From the NCBI GenBank assembly GCA_046154665.1, contig JBJXFG010000079.1, positions 1-35,374 of the forward strand: a DNA stretch of 35,374 nt. Direction: 5' to 3'. Shown here in pieces: positions 34,281 through 35,374 of this stretch (positions are counted from its first letter, which is position 1; every line of letters begins with the position of its first letter). Under the pieces are notes generated by a model. The model was not told the origin of the DNA, searched no databases, and saw only the letters and a program-made list of their open reading frames with translations. Both the position numbers and the translations under genes were made by a program. This stretch comes from JAFLCM01 sp046154665 (GTDB taxonomy: Bacteria; Planctomycetota; Phycisphaerae; Phycisphaerales; UBA1924).

Positions 34281-35112
34281 ATCCGGCCGCGCATGCCCGG
34301 GCTTGGTTCGCAGCGAACTCCCGTGGGGCCAGGCTGCCCAGGGCGCTGTGGGGTCGATCCTCATTGTAGTGACGACGCCACGCCTCGACCTTTGATCGTG
34401 CATCGTCAAAGCTCATGAACCAGTTCTCGTTCAAGCACTCCGCGCGAAGTCTTCCGTTGAACGCTTCGATCAGCCCATTATCCGTGGGCTTTCCCGGCCT
34501 GCTGAAGTCCAGCCGGACACCATTCATGTACGCCCACTGGTCGAGCACGCGACCCGTGAATTCGCTGCCGTTGTCCACTCTGATCTTCTCCGGCAGGCCC
34601 CGTTCACGCCCGATCCGATCGAGCACCGCCGCAACACGCTCGCCGGTGAGCCGCTGATCGACCTCGATCACCGGGCTCTCACGCCCCCCGGTCTGAAGTC
34701 ATCGACCAACGTCAACAGCCCCGCGGGGGGGGAACTTCCGCCCGTCGAACAGCTGGTCGGCCATGAAGTCCATGCTCCAGCTCTCGTTCACCCGCGTCGC
34801 CTTCGTCGCCTCCGGCCTGGTCATGGCGCTGCGGTGCCGCCGCGGCTTGTGACGGCCAACACAGAGCCCCTCGTGCTTGTACAGCCGGTAGACACGCTTC
34901 TTGTTCACCAACCATCCCTCGCGCCGAAGTCTCACCCAGATCCGAGGATACCCCCATGTGACATGCACGCCAGCGATCTCCTTGATCCGCCCGCGCAGCG
35001 CCGCCTGATCGTCCTTCACCGATTCGTACCGTTGCACCGCTCGCGCCTGTCCAAACACGCGACAGGCGCGACGCTCACTCACTCGGTACGCCATGCATGC
35101 CTTCCGCACCAT
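34279..35112 (-). pseudogene. IS3-family transposase OrfB, broken by two frameshifts
   Basis: The first part (from ATG 35112, AYRVSERRACRVFGQARAVQ, ..WGYPRIWVRLRREGW.., ESWSMDFMADQLFDGRKF) is the HTH-like and N-terminal catalytic region. It runs out of frame at a G8 run (34725-34732). A short middle piece (GLLTLVDDF) is in another frame, and the rest (VIEVDQRLTGERVAAVLDRI.., DNGSEFTGRVLDQW.., GLIEAFNGRLRAECLNENWF) resumes after a C6 run (34684-34689). The three together reproduce the normal SxSMDFMxDxL...LTLVDDFSR family order. As written it is inactive. Confidence 0.88.
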
Positions 35113-35132
35113 GGACCGCCGACGATCAGGCG

Positions 35133-35374
35133 TCAGAGTTTTCCCTTGAGGGCATCCTGGAGCATCGCCTTGTCCAGGCTCAAGTCCGCAACCAGCGACT
35201 TCAGCTTCCTGTTCTCTTCCTCAAGCTGCTTCAGCCTCCGGACCTCGGCGATGCCCATCCCGGCGAACTGCTTCTTCCACCGGAAAAACGTCTGCTCCGA
35301 AATCCCCAGCTTCCGGCACACCTCGACGATCGGTACGCCGCTCTCGGCCTGCCTCAACGAAAACGCGATCTGCT
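35133..35374 (-). CDS. IS3-family transposase OrfA, partial at window edge
   Basis: The visible ~80 residues (QIAFSLRQAESGVPIVEVCR.., GISEQTFFRWKKQFAGM, then the leucine-zipper-like RRLKQLEEENRKLKSLVADL, ending DKAMLQDALKGKL) match OrfA of the IS407 group. Its N-terminus, expected about 12 residues further, is beyond the window. GGGAAAA (complement at 35139-35145) three bases before the last sense codons is a -1 slippery heptamer: slipping leads into ACT CTG ACG, the orfB frame, so an OrfAB fusion could be made. Confidence 0.92.
   Translation of the reverse strand, partial: QIAFSLRQAESGVPIVEVCRKLGISEQTFFRWKKQFAGMGIAEVRRLKQLEEENRKLKSLVADLSLDKAMLQDALKGKL

Larger units (their letters stand above)
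34181..35374 (-). mobile_element. IS3-family (IS407-like) insertion sequence, partial
   Basis: The element has an orfA/orfB transposase arrangement read on the minus strand, with one end at 34181 or 34231. Its other end lies beyond 35374, so the flanking direct repeat cannot be checked; the host bases before 34181 are GGGGA. OrfB contains the DDE residues with exactly 35 residues between the D of DNGSEF and the E of GLIEAF. The element interrupts a secreted-protein gene. Confidence 0.9.

Noticed and set aside
34181..34395. C-terminal continuation of the interrupted secreted protein
   Set aside because: From 34181 the sequence is the IS terminus and antisense orfB; reading through it is chance.
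1..35374. CRISPR arrays, tRNA, rRNA, riboswitches
   Set aside because: I saw no regularly spaced direct repeats, no tRNA-like cloverleaf or rRNA core sequences, and no known riboswitch cores on either strand.

Overview
The window is high-GC DNA that looks like a planctomycete, most likely class Phycisphaerae. The evidence is the combination of tandem EF-hand (dockerin-like) tails ending in a conserved PCP, a PEP-CTERM-like anchor, a very large metzincin-type lipoprotein-free secreted protease, a Hanks-type Ser/Thr kinase with a transmembrane segment, many GTG/TTG starts without Shine-Dalgarno sites, and dispersed palindromic intergenic repeats. The taxonomic call is inference; there is no rRNA in the window.

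Layout. 1-2.4 kb: a 7Fe ferredoxin followed upstream by a plant-type ferredoxin-NADP reductase, then a short one-domain asparaginase, all on the minus strand. 2.5-10.2 kb: a minus-strand biosynthetic block. A leaderless-looking promoter overlapping a possible ARG box drives argR-argC-argB-argF-argG-argH, with stop/start overlaps at argR/argC, argB/argF and argG/argH; asd follows downstream. argD and argJ are not here. 10.4-13.3 kb: an outer-membrane DUF481-like beta-barrel protein, panD and kbl. 13.4-15.7 kb: a small PEP-CTERM-like exported protein convergent with rimO.

15.7-25.5 kb: a minus-strand cluster of four secreted proteins (287, 272, 1422 and 1210 residues) that share one C-terminal two-repeat dockerin-like tail. 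Three of them overlap by 4 bases, ATGA, and the middle giant looks like a fusion of the modules of its two neighbours. This is the most distinctive accessory locus of the window. 25.9-28.6 kb: a transmembrane Ser/Thr kinase with a long helical C-terminal region, then nadD and a frameshifted HpnG-like phosphorylase (29.5-30.2 kb).

30.5-33.6 kb: a 1031-residue secreted zinc metalloprotease with a strong intrinsic terminator. 33.75-35.37 kb: the 5' part of a secreted-protein gene cut off by an IS3-family (IS407-like) element that runs off the window; its terminal 50 bp are tandemly duplicated and its orfB is broken at two homopolymer runs.

Five copies or half-copies of one inverted-repeat element (arms near AACGAGCCCCGAGCGTGAGC) are scattered through the spacers, and at least one supplies the last codons and stop of a gene. 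Other hairpin repeats sit inside the arg operon.
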